A stretch of DNA of 63,584 bases from positions 1 through 63,584 of the forward strand of contig JAQUVM010000003.1 in NCBI GenBank assembly GCA_028693355.1, read 5' to 3'. The DNA is from Burkholderiales bacterium (GTDB lineage Bacteria > Pseudomonadota > Gammaproteobacteria > Burkholderiales > UBA11063). How positions within the stretch are numbered: position 1 is the first letter of the stretch; each line of letters opens with the position of its first letter. Made by a program: the position numbers and the translations under genes. The notes under the pieces are model-generated. The model was not told the origin of the DNA and ran no database searches. It worked only from the letters and a program-made list of their open reading frames with translations. Of the stretch, positions 39,270 to 49,306 are shown piece after piece.

Positions 39270-40142
39270 CTAACGTGGATCAAGTGCATCACGTAATCCA
39301 TTAGCTAAAAATGCAAATGAAAGTAATGTAATAATCATTAAACCAGCAGGGAATAGTAATAGCCACCATGCATCCATATTTTGTGCGCCATCAGAAATTA
39401 ATAAGCCCCAAGATGTCATAGGTTCTGTAACTCCAAGTCCAAAAAAGCTAAGAACAGCAGAGAGAACTATCATATTAGGAACTGTAAGTGCTGCATACAC
39501 AATTACTACGCCTAATAAATTTGGAATTACATGACGAGTAATGATTTTGAAGTTACTTACACCAGAAATAAGAGCTGCTTCTACATATTCTTTGTGTTTA
39601 ATACTAAGTGTTTGTCCTCGCACAATACGAGACATATCTAACCATGAAATTGCTGCAATTGCAACAAATGATAATGCCATACTATTACCAAATAAAGTAA
39701 TAAGCAAAATACAGAAAAATAAAAACGGAATACCATACAATACATCAACTAGACGCATCATAATAGTATCTAATTTACCACCTACGTATCCAGCTGTTGC
39801 ACCATAAAATATTCCAACTAATAATACTACAAATGCTGCTGCAAAAGCAATTTCAAACGTAATTCTGCCACCAATAAAACAACGTACAAATAAATCCCGC
39901 CCTAGGCTATCAGTACCAAAAAAATGTTCTCCACTTGGTGTTTGTAAAATTTGTCCCCAGTCCGTTTTGTCATAGCTAACAGAGCTAAGCATAGGCACAA
40001 AAATACACATTAATGTTAGTGTAACAATAATAAACAAGCTTGTCATAGCTAGTTTATTTTTAGCTAAGCGCCCAAATACGCTCATCCAAAATCCTTTAGT
40101 TTTTGGTGCTGCTAAATCCATATTTTTCGTTGAAAAAACCAT
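39270..40142 (-). CDS. oppC: Oligopeptide ABC transporter permease OppC
   Basis: 290 aa. N-terminal cytoplasmic stretch, first helix at about residues 34-55, a periplasmic loop containing HFFGTDSLGRDLFVRC, then the BPD_transp_1 core with the EAA loop EYVEAALISGVSNFKIITRHVIPN. It ends ANGLRDALDPR, typical of OppC/DppC. It lies 205 nt downstream of oppB, an unusually wide gap in an otherwise packed operon; the gap is filled by a structured repeat. Confidence 0.95.
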   Translation of the reverse strand: MVFSTKNMDLAAPKTKGFWMSVFGRLAKNKLAMTSLFIIVTLTLMCIFVPMLSSVSYDKTDWGQILQTPSGEHFFGTDSLGRDLFVRCFIGGRITFEIAFAAAFVVLLVGIFYGATAGYVGGKLDTIMMRLVDVLYGIPFLFFCILLITLFGNSMALSFVAIAAISWLDMSRIVRGQTLSIKHKEYVEAALISGVSNFKIITRHVIPNLLGVVIVYAALTVPNMIVLSAVLSFFGLGVTEPMTSWGLLISDGAQNMDAWWLLLFPAGLMIITLLSFAFLANGLRDALDPR

Positions 40143-40221
40143 TTTCTAACCTATTTTATTAATTTAAACGTCGAAAATAAATATTAGTTCATTATTTTCA
40201 TACTTAAAGTGCCAAAACCCA

Positions 40222-40345
40222 ATACGCGCAGTATTTCAATTGTGTGCTAGGCAAATGAATAAAAAATATGACGAAATGTAGCTAATCTACATGAGGAATA
40301 TTTTTTAGAATTTAACAACGCACACGATTGAAAGACCAGGAGTAT
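40222..40345 (-). repeat. Structured repeat, copy 3 (between oppB and oppC)
   Basis: 124 nt, read on the − strand in the sense of the opp mRNA. It begins 2 nt after the oppB stop. Outer pairing ATAC / GTAT; second stem TTTCAAT.GTGTGC / GCACAC.ATTGAAA; loop CGTTGTT (40314-40320) facing GCCTAG (40247-40252); middle stem AAATTCTAAAAAATAT paired with ATATTTTTTATTCATTT; CGTCA (40269-40273); apical stem ATGTAG / CTACAT. The stems differ from copies 1 and 2 by paired changes. Confidence 0.88.
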
Positions 40346-40347
40346 CA

Positions 40348-41280
40348 TTATTGTTTGATTTTAGGGTCTAATACCATATATAGAATATCTACTATGATGT
40401 TAAAGATAATTGTTAATGTACTGCCTAAAATAGTAATCGCCATAATCATATTATAATCACGATTAGTCGCTGCATTAGTAGTTAATACACCAATACCTGG
40501 CAGTGTGAAAATTTGTTCAGTAACCACAGCACCAACTAATACCCCAGCAAACATTGGCCCTAATAGCGAAATTACTGGTAATAAGGTTGGGCGAATAGCA
40601 TGCTTAAATAAAATAGATTTAGTCGGTAATCCTTTTGCACGAGCTGTACGAATATAGTTAGAGCTTAGTACATCAATTACACTGCCACGAGTTACAAATG
40701 CAATTGTTGGAGCATATGCAAATATTAATACACTTACAGGTAAGAATAAATGCATGAAATCACCATCTCCCCAACCACCTGCAGGGAAAAGTCGAAGAGT
40801 AACAGCTAAGATTAGTACAGCCAATGGGCCAGTTACCATAGTCGGTACTGCTGTAAAAAAAATATTTCCAGCAACTACTATTTTGTCAAACCATGAATTT
40901 TTGTGTAATCCAGCATAAGCACCAAATAAAATACCTATAGGTACTGCTACAATCATCGTATATAAACTAATTCTAAGCGTTACCCAAAATCCACCCATAT
41001 TGTCAGGAAACAGAAGACCATTAATTGACTGTCCTAAATATTTCATAGAAATACCAAAGTTACCATGTATTAAGTCATTTAAATAGAGCAAGTACTGTTG
41101 CCATATTGGTAGATCTAATCTATATTGCTCCATAAGTGATTTTAGAGCTTCGGGAGATAGAGCTCGCTCGCCATCAAAAGGATTTCCTGGTGTAATATGA
41201 ACCAAAAAAAACACTAGAGTAATAATAGCAAGAAGAGTTGGAACTGATACCAAAATTCTTTTTATGGCAAATTTTAACAT
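40348..41280 (-). CDS. oppB: Oligopeptide ABC transporter permease OppB
   Basis: 310 aa. Six helices: the N-terminal helix KRILVSVPTLLAIITLVFFLVHI followed by TPGNPFDGERALSPE, the large periplasmic loop with LPIWQQYLLYLNDLIHGNFGIS, and the EAA motif NYIRTARAKGLPTKSILFKHAIRPTLLPV. This is the standard OppB/DppB layout. The start is the ATG at 41280 after AAGGAAAA; a TTG just before it lacks spacing. It is separated from the last OppA gene by 84 nt. Confidence 0.95.
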   Translation of the reverse strand: MLKFAIKRILVSVPTLLAIITLVFFLVHITPGNPFDGERALSPEALKSLMEQYRLDLPIWQQYLLYLNDLIHGNFGISMKYLGQSINGLLFPDNMGGFWVTLRISLYTMIVAVPIGILFGAYAGLHKNSWFDKIVVAGNIFFTAVPTMVTGPLAVLILAVTLRLFPAGGWGDGDFMHLFLPVSVLIFAYAPTIAFVTRGSVIDVLSSNYIRTARAKGLPTKSILFKHAIRPTLLPVISLLGPMFAGVLVGAVVTEQIFTLPGIGVLTTNAATNRDYNMIMAITILGSTLTIIFNIIVDILYMVLDPKIKQ

Positions 41281-41364
41281 CAATTATTTTCCTTATCAAA
41301 AGAACGATGCTTTATTTAAATAATAAGTTATTTTACGATAATTTATATTAATGGTTTCTAAAGT

Positions 41365-42987
41365 TTATTGTAATTTATACCATTTACTTTGCACATGATC
41401 AAAGTGATTATTATCAATATTATATCCTTGTACTCTTGGTTTAACTAAGCGAAAGTAAGTCTCTTGATATAATGGAATAATAACATAATCTTTTTGTGCC
41501 TTGTCAATTGCACGATTAATTAGATTAATACGTTGATCTGGACTAGGAGCTTGTTGCGCTTGTTGCAATAATGCTTCCGCATCTTTATTACAATATTTCG
41601 TATAATTCATTGGTGAATTACATGAAAATTTAGTTATGTAAGTTGTAACATCATCATAATCTGCGCTCCATGCATCACGAGCAATATCAAAATCACCACT
41701 TCTTCGTGCTTTCAAGAAAGTTTTCCATTCTTGATTGCTTTGTGTAACCTTTATACTTTTTTCACCAAATGTATTTTGCCACATCGAGGCAATAGCAATA
41801 GCAATTTTTTTATTAATATCTTTAGTATTGTAGTTTATATTTATCTCTAAAGGGTGATCAGGGCCATATCCTGCTTTTGTAAACAAATCTTTAGCTAGTG
41901 CTATTTGTTGGTCTCTTGAAATTACTGACCAATCATAGTCTAGATTGGAAAAACTACCTTGCTCAATAGTTTTACTCACATATGAATAGCTTGGAGTTTG
42001 TTGTTGTCCTAAAACATCTTTAGTTAATGCTTCACGATCTACGGCAATAGTTAGGGCTTTTCTTAAGTTTAGATTATCGCGATATTTTGGTAATGACATA
42101 TTAAAGTCATAAAAATAAAGAGCTTCCATAGCCACAGTATGAGCATCTTTTGGGTACTCTTTATTAATTTTTTTGTATTGATCAACAGGCATAGAGTTAG
42201 TTACGTCAATAGCTCCAGTTGAGTATTGATTAAGGGATGCATTAAAATCAGTAATAGGTAATATAACTACATTTGGAATAGATACATTATTTACATCATA
42301 GTAATTAGAATTTTTTTCTAAATCCATATGGCCTTTGATTACCCAATCTTTTATTTTATATGCTCCAGATACAACCATGTTTTTAGGATCTGTCCACTTA
42401 TCACCATGTTTTGTTAAATTTGCTTTTGATACTACAAATAAATTAGGCATAGTGCAAATTTGTAGAAATGAGGGATCACTATTTACCAATGATACTTGTA
42501 CCGTTTTACTATCGATTGCTTTTATTCCTAATGTATCAGGTTTTAGCTTACCATCAATGATATCTTGTCCATTAACGACATTTGACATTAAAGTATTGTA
42601 AGGGGAAGCTGTTTTTGGATTAGATACTCGCTGCCAAGAAAACACCACGTCATCAGCAGTAATCGGAGTCCCATCTGAAAATTTTATTCCATCTCGCAGG
42701 TAGAAAGTATAAGTTTGACCATCTGGTGAAACATCCCATCGTTTAGCTAATCCAGGAATAGGTTGATTTTTCTGATCAAAATCAACTAATCCAGCAAAGA
42801 GATCATATATAACTCTAGCACTTGTAACATCGCTTGACATCGCCGGATCAATTGTTGGGGCATCATCTCCGTTGTCAACGTATATAGTATTATTATTTTG
42901 AGTGCTTGAATCTTTTTTTGAGCATGCTGGTAAGTATGCTACAGCTGCGCTAAGAATTAGTAAGCCTAATAGTTTATTTTTGTTCAT
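41365..42987 (-). CDS. oppA: Oligopeptide-binding lipoprotein OppA, paralogue 1
   Basis: 540 aa. Lipoprotein signal with lipobox LPAC (cysteine about residue 22), then the SBP_bac_5 fold: TIDPAMSSDVTSARVIYDLFAGLVDFD, WDVSPDGQTYTFYLRDGIKFSDGTPITADDVVFSWQRV, NLRKALTIAVDRE and a C-terminal YQETYFRLVKPRVQGY. Delivers peptides to OppBC. It is the third of three tandem paralogues and lies closest to oppB. Like its neighbours it begins with a Lys/Asn-rich signal and keeps the family motifs. Confidence 0.93.
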   Translation of the reverse strand: MNKNKLLGLLILSAAVAYLPACSKKDSSTQNNNTIYVDNGDDAPTIDPAMSSDVTSARVIYDLFAGLVDFDQKNQPIPGLAKRWDVSPDGQTYTFYLRDGIKFSDGTPITADDVVFSWQRVSNPKTASPYNTLMSNVVNGQDIIDGKLKPDTLGIKAIDSKTVQVSLVNSDPSFLQICTMPNLFVVSKANLTKHGDKWTDPKNMVVSGAYKIKDWVIKGHMDLEKNSNYYDVNNVSIPNVVILPITDFNASLNQYSTGAIDVTNSMPVDQYKKINKEYPKDAHTVAMEALYFYDFNMSLPKYRDNLNLRKALTIAVDREALTKDVLGQQQTPSYSYVSKTIEQGSFSNLDYDWSVISRDQQIALAKDLFTKAGYGPDHPLEININYNTKDINKKIAIAIASMWQNTFGEKSIKVTQSNQEWKTFLKARRSGDFDIARDAWSADYDDVTTYITKFSCNSPMNYTKYCNKDAEALLQQAQQAPSPDQRINLINRAIDKAQKDYVIIPLYQETYFRLVKPRVQGYNIDNNHFDHVQSKWYKLQ

Positions 42988-43004
42988 TATAATTTCGCCT
43001 AAAA

Positions 43005-44627
43005 TTAATTAAATTTATACCATTTACTATACACACGATCAAGGTGATTATTTTCTGGATTATAACCAGTCACATTTGGTTTTATTAAACGGAAGTAAGT
43101 ATATTGAAACAATGGAATGATTGCATAGTCATTTTGAGCTGTTTGCAAAGCTTGACGAATTAATTCAATTCTTTTATCGTTATCTTTTTCTGATTTTGCC
43201 GCTATAATCAAAGTATCAAACTGCGGATTACAATAATGAGAATTATTTTGCCCACTATTACACTGATATAGCATAGTATAAGTATCAACACTATCATAAT
43301 CAGATATCCATCCATCTCGTGCAATTTCATAACTTGCCTTATGGCGAGTTTGTAAGAATGTTTTCCACTCTTGATTACTGGCTTTGACAATTACACTTTT
43401 TTCACCAAACGCTTGCTGCCACATCGAACCAATAGCTAGTGCAACTTTTTTATGTAAATCATTTGTATTATAACTAATATCTATCGTCAGTGGATTAGTT
43501 TCGCTAAAACCTGCTTCTTTAAATAGTTCACGAGCTTTAGTAAGTTGTTCATCATGAGGCAATTTAGACCAATCGTATTCAATTCCAGCAAATTTACCGC
43601 CTTCAATGGTAGTCGTAGCATAGGCATATAAAGGTATTTGACCTTGTCCTAAAATATCTTTTACTAATAATTCACGATTAACTGCCATAGATAGAGCTTG
43701 ACGTAATTTAGGATTGTTTTTGTATTTACCAAGGGTCATGTTCAAATCATAGTAATACATACCCTCATATGATACTGTATGTAATTCATTACCAAGAGAT
43801 GATTTAACTGCTTTATATTGGTCAATAGGTGTTGAGTATGTTATATCTATGTCGCCAGATTTATATTGACTTAGTGCTGAATTATTGTCTTCAATTGGTA
43901 ATAATTTAACTTTTTCGATAGCAACATTACTAGCGTCATAAAAATATGGATTTTTACTTTCTAAGATATAACCTTTAACAACTCTTTCATCTAGTTTGTA
44001 GGCACCTGAAGTTACCATATTTTTAGGGTCAGTCCATTTATCACCAAATTTTAACACATTTGCTTTTGATACAACACCCAGATTATTATATGCAACTATG
44101 CCTAGGAATGCTTTATCTGGATGCTTTAGATTAATTTGCACAGTATTATTATCAAGAGCTTTGATACCAAGAGTATCAACTTTTGCTGTACCTTTGATGA
44201 TTTGCTCAGCATTAACTATATTATTAATTAAAGTATTATATGGTGAAGCGACTTTTGGATCAACTAAACGTTGATAAGAAAACACTACATCACTAGCCGT
44301 AATCGGACTGCCATCTGAAAATTTTATATTATCTCGTAAATGAAATGTATATGTTTTTTCATCGTCTGAAATTTCCCATTTATCAGATAAGCTAGGTGCT
44401 GGCTCCGTGCTTTGATTCGGAGATAATAAACCTTCGAATAAATCATTACTAACACGATGTGATTGTGAATCCTCGCCTTTTTGTGGGTCTAAAGTTGCTG
44501 GATCTGCTCCAATATCAACTGTAATCATGTTTTTATCATGGCTAGCTTCAGATTTACTCTTAGAGCATGCCGATAATACTGAAATACTTGCACAGAGCGT
44601 AATTAGTAATGATTTACGATTTATCAT
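43005..44627 (-). CDS. oppA: Oligopeptide-binding lipoprotein OppA, paralogue 2
   Basis: 540 aa from the ATG at 44627, which has GAGATAA before it; the longer frame (to 44675) would run into the preceding paralogue and push the signal peptide inward. Lipobox LSAC (MINRKSLLITLCASISVLSAC). The same SBP_bac_5 motifs as paralogue 1 (TLDPQKGEDSQSHRVSNDLFEGL, FSDGSPITASDVVFSYQRL, LRQALSMAVNRELL), with many differences spread along the protein, so the duplication is old. Confidence 0.93.
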   Translation of the reverse strand: MINRKSLLITLCASISVLSACSKSKSEASHDKNMITVDIGADPATLDPQKGEDSQSHRVSNDLFEGLLSPNQSTEPAPSLSDKWEISDDEKTYTFHLRDNIKFSDGSPITASDVVFSYQRLVDPKVASPYNTLINNIVNAEQIIKGTAKVDTLGIKALDNNTVQINLKHPDKAFLGIVAYNNLGVVSKANVLKFGDKWTDPKNMVTSGAYKLDERVVKGYILESKNPYFYDASNVAIEKVKLLPIEDNNSALSQYKSGDIDITYSTPIDQYKAVKSSLGNELHTVSYEGMYYYDLNMTLGKYKNNPKLRQALSMAVNRELLVKDILGQGQIPLYAYATTTIEGGKFAGIEYDWSKLPHDEQLTKARELFKEAGFSETNPLTIDISYNTNDLHKKVALAIGSMWQQAFGEKSVIVKASNQEWKTFLQTRHKASYEIARDGWISDYDSVDTYTMLYQCNSGQNNSHYCNPQFDTLIIAAKSEKDNDKRIELIRQALQTAQNDYAIIPLFQYTYFRLIKPNVTGYNPENNHLDRVYSKWYKFN

Positions 44628-44643
44628 ATTTATCTCGATTATA

Positions 44644-46332
44644 TTAATTAAATTTATACCACTTACTGTAAACATTATTTAAATGATTATTTTCTGGAGT
44701 ATAGCCAGATATGTCTGGACTAATTAAGTGAGAGTATGTATATTGATATAATGGAATAACGGCATAATCATCTTGTGCAATTTGTATTGCCTGACGAATT
44801 ATTTGTACTCGTTGTCCAGCATCTTTTGTATCACGAGCTTGTTTAATTAAACTATCATACTTTTCATTACAATATCTACCATAATTATGAGTGTTATTAC
44901 ATTCATATAATCCAGTATAGTTATCTACATCATCATAATCTACAATCCAAGCTCTACGGGTAATATCATAGTCTCCATCATGCATAGATTGTAAGAATGT
45001 TTTATATTCTTTATTACTTGTTTTGATAATAATGCTTTTTTCACCAAAAGCTTGCTTCCACATAGACGCAACAGCTAATGCAACTCTTTTATTTACTTCA
45101 TCAGTATTATAATTAATGGTAATAGTTAATGGACTACTATCGCTATAGCCAGATTGTTTGAATAGTTCACGAGCTTTAGTCATACGCTTTTCATTTGACT
45201 GCAGATTAGCATTACTAATACCTTGAATTTTATTTTTTTTGTCAGCTTGAGTAGGAATAGACCACTCGTAATCAAGTCCGCCAAATTTATCAGCTTCAAT
45301 AGTTGATGTTACCAGTGAATATAAAGGCTTTTCACCTTGCTTTAAGATATCTTTCGTTAAAGTATTACGGTCAATTGCCATTGATAATGCTTGGCGCAGT
45401 TGAGGATTATTTTTGTATTTATCTAATGACATATTAAACATATAATAGTAGATACCTTCATATAATACAGTATGTAGCTGACTACCCATAGTTTCTTTTA
45501 TTTTATTATATTGGTCTACAGGAACGCTGGAAGTTATATCAACTTCTCCTGTTTTATATTGATTGAAAGCTGAATTAACATCTTCAATTGGGAGGAACTT
45601 AATTTTATTAACTTTTACTTTTGCTGCATCATAGTAGTTAGGATTTTTGCTTTCTAAAATATGACCTTTAATTACGCGGTCATCAAGTTTATATGCTCCT
45701 GATGTAACAATGTTACGTGCTTCAATCCAATTATCACCATATTTTAAGATATTATTTTTTGAAACTACGTCAAAGCACCAAAGTGAGGTTATATTTAAAA
45801 ATGAAGGATCCGGGTATTCTAGTTTAATTTGAATTGTTCGATCGTTTAGAGCTATAACGCCTAACTTATCAGGACTCATCATACCACGTGTAATGTCTTT
45901 TGCATTGACAATATTTTCTGCGATATTGCTATATGGTGAAGCAGTTTTATGGTCAACTAATCTTTGATATGAAAATATTACGTCATATGCTGTAATTGGA
46001 GTTCCATCAGAAAATTTTAAGTTATCTCTTAAATAAAACGTATATACTTTACCATCTTCAGATATATCCCACTTTTCAGCTAATCCAGGAACTATATCGT
46101 TCTCTTGGTTGGCTACTGTTAAACCTTCAAATAAGTCATTTACAACACGTTGAGATTGTAGGTCTTCTGCTTTTTGAGGATCAATAGTTGATGGGTCAGA
46201 ACCAAGATTAACTGTGATCATATCTTTAATTTCGCCATTTTCTTTTTTTGAACATGAAGCTATAGATACAGTTCCGATGCTTATGGCTAATAAGCTAAGT
46301 AATACTTTTTTTATACGTTTATTTTTGTTCAT
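44644..46332 (-). CDS. oppA: Oligopeptide-binding lipoprotein OppA, paralogue 3 (first gene of the operon)
   Basis: 562 aa. Lipobox IASC in a signal of the form MNKNKRIKKVLLSLL. SBP_bac_5 domain with TIDPQKAEDLQSQRVVNDLFEGL and FSDGTPITAYDVIFSYQRL. Compared with paralogue 2 it has an extra block of about 15-20 polar residues (KKNKIQGISNANLQSNEKR, near residue 370) at a surface position before TKARELFKQSGYS. It is the promoter-proximal gene of the opp operon; GGGGAAC precedes the ATG. Confidence 0.93.
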   Translation of the reverse strand: MNKNKRIKKVLLSLLAISIGTVSIASCSKKENGEIKDMITVNLGSDPSTIDPQKAEDLQSQRVVNDLFEGLTVANQENDIVPGLAEKWDISEDGKVYTFYLRDNLKFSDGTPITAYDVIFSYQRLVDHKTASPYSNIAENIVNAKDITRGMMSPDKLGVIALNDRTIQIKLEYPDPSFLNITSLWCFDVVSKNNILKYGDNWIEARNIVTSGAYKLDDRVIKGHILESKNPNYYDAAKVKVNKIKFLPIEDVNSAFNQYKTGEVDITSSVPVDQYNKIKETMGSQLHTVLYEGIYYYMFNMSLDKYKNNPQLRQALSMAIDRNTLTKDILKQGEKPLYSLVTSTIEADKFGGLDYEWSIPTQADKKNKIQGISNANLQSNEKRMTKARELFKQSGYSDSSPLTITINYNTDEVNKRVALAVASMWKQAFGEKSIIIKTSNKEYKTFLQSMHDGDYDITRRAWIVDYDDVDNYTGLYECNNTHNYGRYCNEKYDSLIKQARDTKDAGQRVQIIRQAIQIAQDDYAVIPLYQYTYSHLISPDISGYTPENNHLNNVYSKWYKFN

Positions 46333-46646
46333 AAGTTCCCCAGAATATTTAAATTTTGTTATATCCTTATGTTAAGCTATGCTAGTTTAGCAATTAGATC
46401 TTTTAAGGTTATTTTCTAATGTTTATACAGGCATTGTATTTTATAACGCTTTTTGAACTATTGATAATATGAGTGATTTTAGCTATTTTTAATAACATAA
46501 ATAATATATAAATTATCAATAAGAATAGATTATAAGAGTGAATAGAGTTTTTTGCTTGGTAATATGACTAATTTATTTGTTTTTCAATGAGTTTAAAAAA
46601 GGGTTGTGTTAACAACCCGTAGTAAAACAATCGGTTATAGTGTGGT
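46333..46646. promoter_or_regulatory. Intergenic region upstream of the opp operon
   Basis: 314 bp holding the opp promoter (− strand) and the maeB terminator. I see weak hexamers only (for example TTGCTA and a distant AT-rich -10), so I do not place the start site. No coding frame. Confidence 0.4.
46595..46618 (-). terminator. Terminator after maeB
   Basis: On the − strand, stem GGGTTGT / ACAACCC with loop TAAC is followed by six T residues. Confidence 0.85.
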
Positions 46647-48947
46647 TTATTTGTGTTGTTGGTGTTGCGCTTCGACACATGCATAAGCAATCATATTTAC
46701 GATACGACGAACAGTTGAGAGGTTGCTTAAAATATGAGCTGGTTTATTCATACCCATTAAAATTGGTCCAACTGTTACTCCATCAGATGATGATACTCTA
46801 AGCAAATTGTATGCAATACTTGCTGAATCCACATTTGGCATTACCAATAAGTTTGCTGGGTTTCCTCCTAATGGCGAATCTTTCATAGCACGTTCTAATA
46901 TTTCTGGTCTTAATGCCGCATCTGCGTGCATTTCACCATCAATGATCAAATCAGGTTGCTGTTTTTGAATGATGTTTAAAGCACTACGCATTTTAATAGA
47001 TGTCGGTGAATTCATATGAGAACCAAAATTACTATGAGAAACTAGGGCTACACGTGGTTCAATTCCAAATTTTTGAATTACGTCAACAGACATTTTTGTT
47101 ATTTCAGCTAATTCTTCGGCTGTCGGATTATGATTAACATGAGTATCTGTAATAAATAAATTGCCATTTTGAAGAATTAGAGCATTAACAGCAGCTGCAA
47201 TTTTTTTATCATTATTAAAGCCGATAAGATTAGTTATCGTATTATAATGTTCTGTAAAATTACCAGCTAAACCGCAAATCATACCATCTGCTTCACCATT
47301 TTTTAATAACATTGAGCCAATCAATGAGTGGCGAGAAAGTACATGATCTCGAGCTGTGTGTTCGGTAATACCTTTACGTTTCATTATTTGGTAATATTCT
47401 TGCCAAGTAGCTTTATAGCGACTGTCATTATCAATATTTATCAAATCAAAATCTATATTTGGTTTTATTGTCAAACCTAATTTTTCTATACGTTTCTCAA
47501 TTACAAATGGTCTTCCAATTAAGATTGGTCTAGCTATTTTTAACTGTATCGCTTCCGAAGCTGCTAATAGAGCACGCTCTTCTTCGCCTTCGCAAATTAC
47601 AATACGAATAGGTTTTTGGTGAGCAGCACTAGTAATTGGGCGCATTAACATACTTGTGCGGTACATGTACTGACTTAATTCTTGGAAGTAAGCACCAAAA
47701 TCTGAAATAGGACGCTTAGCTACTCCGGTTGCAATTGCTGCTTTTGCAACTGCTGGTGCTATAGAGCGAATTAAGCGAGGGTCTAATGGTTTTGGAATTA
47801 AGTATTCACGGCCAAAGCGTAATTCTTGTCCTAAGTAAGCATTTGTTACCATTTCATGTGGTTCTTCTTTTGCTAATTCTGCAATGGCATTGACTGTTGC
47901 AATCTTCATTTCTTCATTGATCGTTGTTGCACCAACATCTAGTGCTCCACGGAAAATATATGGGAAACATAATGCATTATTAACTTGGTTAGGATAGTCA
48001 CTGCGACCTGTTGCCATAATTGCATCAGGACGTACTCTATGTACTATTTCTGGCATGATTTCTGGTGTAGGATTAGCTAATGCAAATACAAGAGGGTCAC
48101 GAGCCATTTTTATAATCATTTCTTCGGTAGCTGTGCCAGGACCTGATAATCCTAAGAATATATCAGCTTTTTCCATAGCATCTTCAAGTGTGCGGTAGTT
48201 TGTTTCTTGAACATATTGTTTTTTAGATATATCTAAATTATCGCGCCCAGTATGTACTACACCTTTTGAGTCGCAAACATAAATATTTTTTTTGTTGGCA
48301 CCCATACTAACTAATAAATTTAAACAAGCAATTGCGGCAGCCCCAGCTCCTGATACAACAATTTTTACCTCAGGAAGTTTTTTACCTACAACTTCAAGAC
48401 CATTTTTTACACCTGATGCGACTACTATTGCAGTACCATGTTGATCATCATGAAATACTGGGATATCTAATCGTTCTTTTAACTTTCTTTCAATTTCAAA
48501 GCATTCAGGAGCTTTTATATCTTCTAAATTAATTCCACCAAAAGTTGGTTCTAATGCTGCAACTACTTCTACAAATTTATCTATATCTGTTTCATTTACT
48601 TCTATATCAAATACATCGATGCCTGCAAATTTTTTAAATAAAATTCCTTTACCTTCCATTACTGGTTTACCAGCCAAAGCTCCAATATTTCCTAAGCCTA
48701 GTACTGCGGTACCATTACTGATTACACCAACTAAATTTCCTTTATTTGTATATTCATATGCTGTGTTTGGATCATTTTCAATTTCTAGACAAGGTGCTGC
48801 TACTCCTGGCGAATATGCTAACGATAAATCTCTTTGACTTGCAACAGGTTTTGTTGAAACAACTTGAGTTTTACCAGGTTTTGGTGAACGGTGATATTCT
48901 AGTGCATCTTTAGTCAATTGACTATCTAAATTAAATTTATTACTCAT
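46647..48947 (-). CDS. maeB: NADP-dependent malic enzyme with phosphotransacetylase-like domain
   Basis: 766 aa, the usual length of MaeB. Converts malate to pyruvate with CO2 release. The malic enzyme half (about 1-430) has [26 protein letters not shown], the nucleotide-binding [15 protein letters not shown] and [28 protein letters not shown]. The C-terminal half (about 440-766) is a phosphate acetyl/butaryltransferase domain ([34 protein letters not shown]), which in MaeB is regulatory, not catalytic. It has its own terminator. Confidence 0.95.
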   Translation of the reverse strand: MSNKFNLDSQLTKDALEYHRSPKPGKTQVVSTKPVASQRDLSLAYSPGVAAPCLEIENDPNTAYEYTNKGNLVGVISNGTAVLGLGNIGALAGKPVMEGKGILFKKFAGIDVFDIEVNETDIDKFVEVVAALEPTFGGINLEDIKAPECFEIERKLKERLDIPVFHDDQHGTAIVVASGVKNGLEVVGKKLPEVKIVVSGAGAAAIACLNLLVSMGANKKNIYVCDSKGVVHTGRDNLDISKKQYVQETNYRTLEDAMEKADIFLGLSGPGTATEEMIIKMARDPLVFALANPTPEIMPEIVHRVRPDAIMATGRSDYPNQVNNALCFPYIFRGALDVGATTINEEMKIATVNAIAELAKEEPHEMVTNAYLGQELRFGREYLIPKPLDPRLIRSIAPAVAKAAIATGVAKRPISDFGAYFQELSQYMYRTSMLMRPITSAAHQKPIRIVICEGEEERALLAASEAIQLKIARPILIGRPFVIEKRIEKLGLTIKPNIDFDLINIDNDSRYKATWQEYYQIMKRKGITEHTARDHVLSRHSLIGSMLLKNGEADGMICGLAGNFTEHYNTITNLIGFNNDKKIAAAVNALILQNGNLFITDTHVNHNPTAEELAEITKMSVDVIQKFGIEPRVALVSHSNFGSHMNSPTSIKMRSALNIIQKQQPDLIIDGEMHADAALRPEILERAMKDSPLGGNPANLLVMPNVDSASIAYNLLRVSSSDGVTVGPILMGMNKPAHILSNLSTVRRIVNMIAYACVEAQHQQHK

Positions 48948-49164
48948 TGTAATTATTGCTCCTAAAGGATATAAATTTGTACTATTTTACTACTTATTGT
49001 TATTTAGTGCACACAAAGTATTTTTGCATTGCGATATTTTAGTAGTAGTAAGTATCATCATTTATTTCATAAAAGCAGACTAAATACAATTAATTTTGAT
49101 ATTTTTTGTATGGATGAATAAACTGTATGATATAATTCGTGACTTATTTTTGAAGGATGTTGTA
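48948..49164. promoter_or_regulatory. Divergent region between maeB and rpmH with an extended -10 promoter
   Basis: TGATATAAT at 49128-49136 is an extended -10 for rpmH, 28 nt before its ATG, with TTGTAT some 19 nt upstream as a weak -35. The rest is AT-rich. There is no dnaA gene or visible DnaA-box cluster here, although rpmH often lies next to dnaA and oriC. Confidence 0.6.
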
Positions 49165-49299
49165 ATGAAACGTACATATCAACCATCAGTTACTAAACGT
49201 AAACGTACACATGGTTTCTTATCTCGTATGAAAACTAAATCAGGCCGTGCTGTAATTCGTGCACGTCGTGCAAAAGGTCGTAAAAGATTAGCTGTATAA
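49165..49299 (+). CDS. rpmH: 50S ribosomal protein L34
   Basis: 44 aa, very basic: [18 protein letters not shown], then [22 protein letters not shown]. The start is the ATG at 49165 with GAAGGATG before it; the open frame extends upstream to 49096, but only across the promoter. rnpA follows after 7 nt, the universal order. Confidence 0.97.
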   Translation: MKRTYQPSVTKRKRTHGFLSRMKTKSGRAVIRARRAKGRKRLAV

Positions 49300-49306
49300 T
49301 TTATTA

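Noticed and set aside
43208..43390. Small − strand frame inside oppA paralogue 2
   Set aside because: Alternate-frame shadow of a clear solute-binding protein.
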